Below, one piece after another: positions 16,701 to 17,408 of a DNA stretch of 17,408 nt. The DNA is from Chrysochromulina parva (taxonomy: Eukaryota; Haptophyta; Prymnesiales; Chrysochromulinaceae). Both the position numbers and the translations under genes were made by a program. The stretch lies in contig PJAB01001087.1 in NCBI GenBank assembly GCA_002887195.1, positions 1 through 17,408 on the forward strand, in the 5' to 3' direction. Each line of letters begins with the position of its first letter. Within the stretch, counting starts at the first letter, position 1. The notes below the pieces were generated by a model. That model searched no databases and had not been told where the DNA came from. It was given only the letters and a program-made list of their open reading frames with translations.

Positions 16701-16896
16701 GCGCTCACTGCAAGGGACCGGTGATCCTAATATGGGCAGCCGCGGGGGAGATCCTAATATGGGCAGCCCGGGGCTCTCTTCAAGGAAAGAGCTCCGGCGC
16801 TCATTTCAGCGATCGACGTCCGCGGACCTTACGCAGCACCTCGCCGCACTGCAGGCGCAGCGATTTGCCGCGGGGCGGCACGTCGCATCTCAGTAA
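13728..16896 (+). CDS. NADK: NAD kinase (ATP-NAD kinase), 5 exons, 812 aa
   Basis: Phosphorylates NAD+ to NADP+ with ATP. Exons: 13728-14882, 15182-15316, 15474-15716, 15926-16486, 16552-16896; all junctions are phase 0, total 2439 nt. The C-terminal half is a complete catalytic domain of the human/plant type: [31 protein letters not shown] (498-510, D500), GSLGFLTPF (523-531), NEVVIDRG (602-609), [20 protein letters not shown] (632-651), [12 protein letters not shown] (664-675), VCFDGKN, and a DW...LLWN end. A Cys-rich repeat insert (578-597) sits in the usual variable loop. Residues 1-385 are an unusual extension: two hydrophobic stretches (5-20, 27-42), a likely coiled coil (about 65-140) and Ser-rich SSADLAR/C octad repeats. 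Its link to the kinase rests on frame and splice logic. Met 13728 is preferred over 13617 because it avoids overlap with the divergent gene. Membrane or organelle location is possible. Confidence 0.92.
14399..14640 (+). repeat. In-frame 24-bp repeats in NAD kinase exon 1
   Basis: Units of about 24 bp (GCAGCTCGGCCGATCTCGCG) occur in two clusters, near 14402-14470 and 14556-14615, encoding SSADLAR or SSADLAC. The second cluster is bracketed by two copies of the segment coding RSVPSNDL. All are multiples of three and keep the frame. Confidence 0.8.
14883..15181 (+). repeat. NAD kinase intron 1 with three acceptors exactly 60 bp apart
   Basis: Donor GTGCGAAT; acceptors end at 15061, 15121 and 15181, each followed by GTGGAGCTCGAGGTGCC. 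The blocks 15061-15120 and 15121-15180 are identical over 60 bp. Reading from any of the three acceptors is open and in frame, giving 0, 20 or 40 extra residues. The upstream part (about 14924-15030) is a degenerate 12-bp repeat, CTCTGATTGCGT. The third acceptor was chosen as the minimal form. Confidence 0.85.
15317..15473 (+). repeat. NAD kinase intron 2: TGATGGCCCT decamer tract
   Basis: Donor GTGATAGCCC, acceptor TCATCACGCAG. About ten tandem units TGATGGCCCT occupy most of 15320-15440. The last bases of exon 2 and the last bases of the intron share the same 10-bp word CATCACGCAG. Splicing restores [12 protein letters not shown]. Confidence 0.87.
15717..15925 (+). repeat. NAD kinase intron 3: exon end and donor in three copies
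   Basis: The 27-bp exon end TTGCTCTGGGCGAGTGGCCT...TCAAG occurs at 15690-15716, 15761-15787 and 15812-15838 (one substitution in the third). Each is followed by a GTGA donor. CTGATTGCCA decamers lie between and after them, and the acceptor is CGCGCAG. Only the first donor joins LLWASGLFK to [10 protein letters not shown] without a stop. Confidence 0.88.
16487..16551 (+). other. NAD kinase intron 4 (65 bp, no decamer tract)
   Basis: Donor GTCATCAC, acceptor GCTCGCAG. It contains one CTGATTC word but no tandem repeats or boundary copy. Splicing restores [13 protein letters not shown]. It may show what an unexpanded intron looks like in this genome. Confidence 0.8.
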
Positions 16897-17408
16897 CAGT
16901 TGGCGTGCTATGAACTTGCAACAGGATCTGGATCGCGCGCCCCGCAAACTTCTCTACTGTTCTGGCTTCTGCCGGATGGACGAGACATGCAGGAGAGGGT
17001 CTGTCCGCGGCGGTCAGACACACTGGCCCGAAACATTACAATTCCCAGCAAACAGTAAAGAGATGGGCCCTACGGTTTTTATCAACATACGAATAGTAAC
17101 GAGACCACTAGTACTACGAACAAGGTGACCGTCCCTGACAAAACCTCCCGTGCGCTCTGCCTCTGGTTGCGCTTGCGGTCAACCATTCAACAATAATAAT
17201 CCCTTCAGGTGCACATCGGTGTCACGAATACGTGCGAACATGTACATGTGTGCGCATACATCCCACTCTTGTCTCACTTACGTCTCTTCACAGCGGAAGG
17301 AGACGCCGGGGCCATCATTCACTCATTCGATCTTCATTCGACCCCACAGCACTTGCCGTGCTCGCTCCCTCGCTGCCAAAGGATGCATGACTCAGTACGG
17401 AAGTCATG
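16897..17408. other. Right flank, 3' of NAD kinase
   Basis: No gene is recognised. The sequence after about 17030 is less GC-rich than the coding regions. The small open frames here match nothing known. No decamer tract is present. Confidence 0.5.

Overview
The window reads as nuclear DNA of a GC-rich, compact, intron-bearing microbial eukaryote, probably a unicellular alga or related protist. Evidence: spliced genes with canonical GT-AG introns, eukaryotic-type families (a cathepsin B-like protease, a human-type NAD kinase, a PAPS sulfotransferase, a SMYD-like SET protein), a myristoylation-type N-terminus, very short intergenic gaps and no bacterial operon or ribosome-binding-site structure. 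I cannot settle the lineage; a haptophyte, pelagophyte or dinoflagellate-like source is only a guess.

Layout. Minus strand, left: a GH33 sialidase (3350 to 950, 5 exons, 605 aa) and, 123 bp upstream, a membrane-anchored cathepsin B-like protease (7736 to 3474, 6 exons, 996 aa). Then a single-exon SMYD-like SET-domain protein (9362 to 8280). A 263-bp divergent promoter region holding a tandem repeat separates it from plus-strand genes: a single-exon HEAT-like protein with a predicted myristoylation signal (9626-10768) and a sulfotransferase (11163-12639, 3 exons, 375 aa). A single-exon SRPBCC/START-like protein lies on the minus strand (13618 to 13076), head to head with an NAD kinase on the plus strand (13728-16896, 5 exons, 812 aa). 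Each spliced model keeps codon phase across every junction, totals a multiple of three, and restores family motifs across the joins. Nothing recognisable is coded in 1-949, 7737-8279, 10769-11162, 12640-13075 or 16897-17408.

The most striking feature is the introns. Most of the 15 are built from tandem repeats of about 10 bp (some 11-12), always in the same orientation relative to transcription: in the sense strand the unit is roughly CTGATKRCCN, on both genomic strands. Many introns also carry one or two extra copies of the neighbouring exon end plus its splice donor, or acceptor plus exon start. Examples are a perfect 56-bp copy in the sulfotransferase, three acceptors exactly 60 bp apart in the NAD kinase, and three donors in another NAD kinase intron. 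This looks like an active or recent process that builds, expands and shifts introns by short tandem duplication, and it produces competing splice sites. It is the best candidate for an undescribed system here.

Functionally the genes do not form one pathway. Sialidase and sulfotransferase could act on glycans or other secretory-pathway substrates and the protease is predicted to enter the secretory pathway, but that link is inference only.
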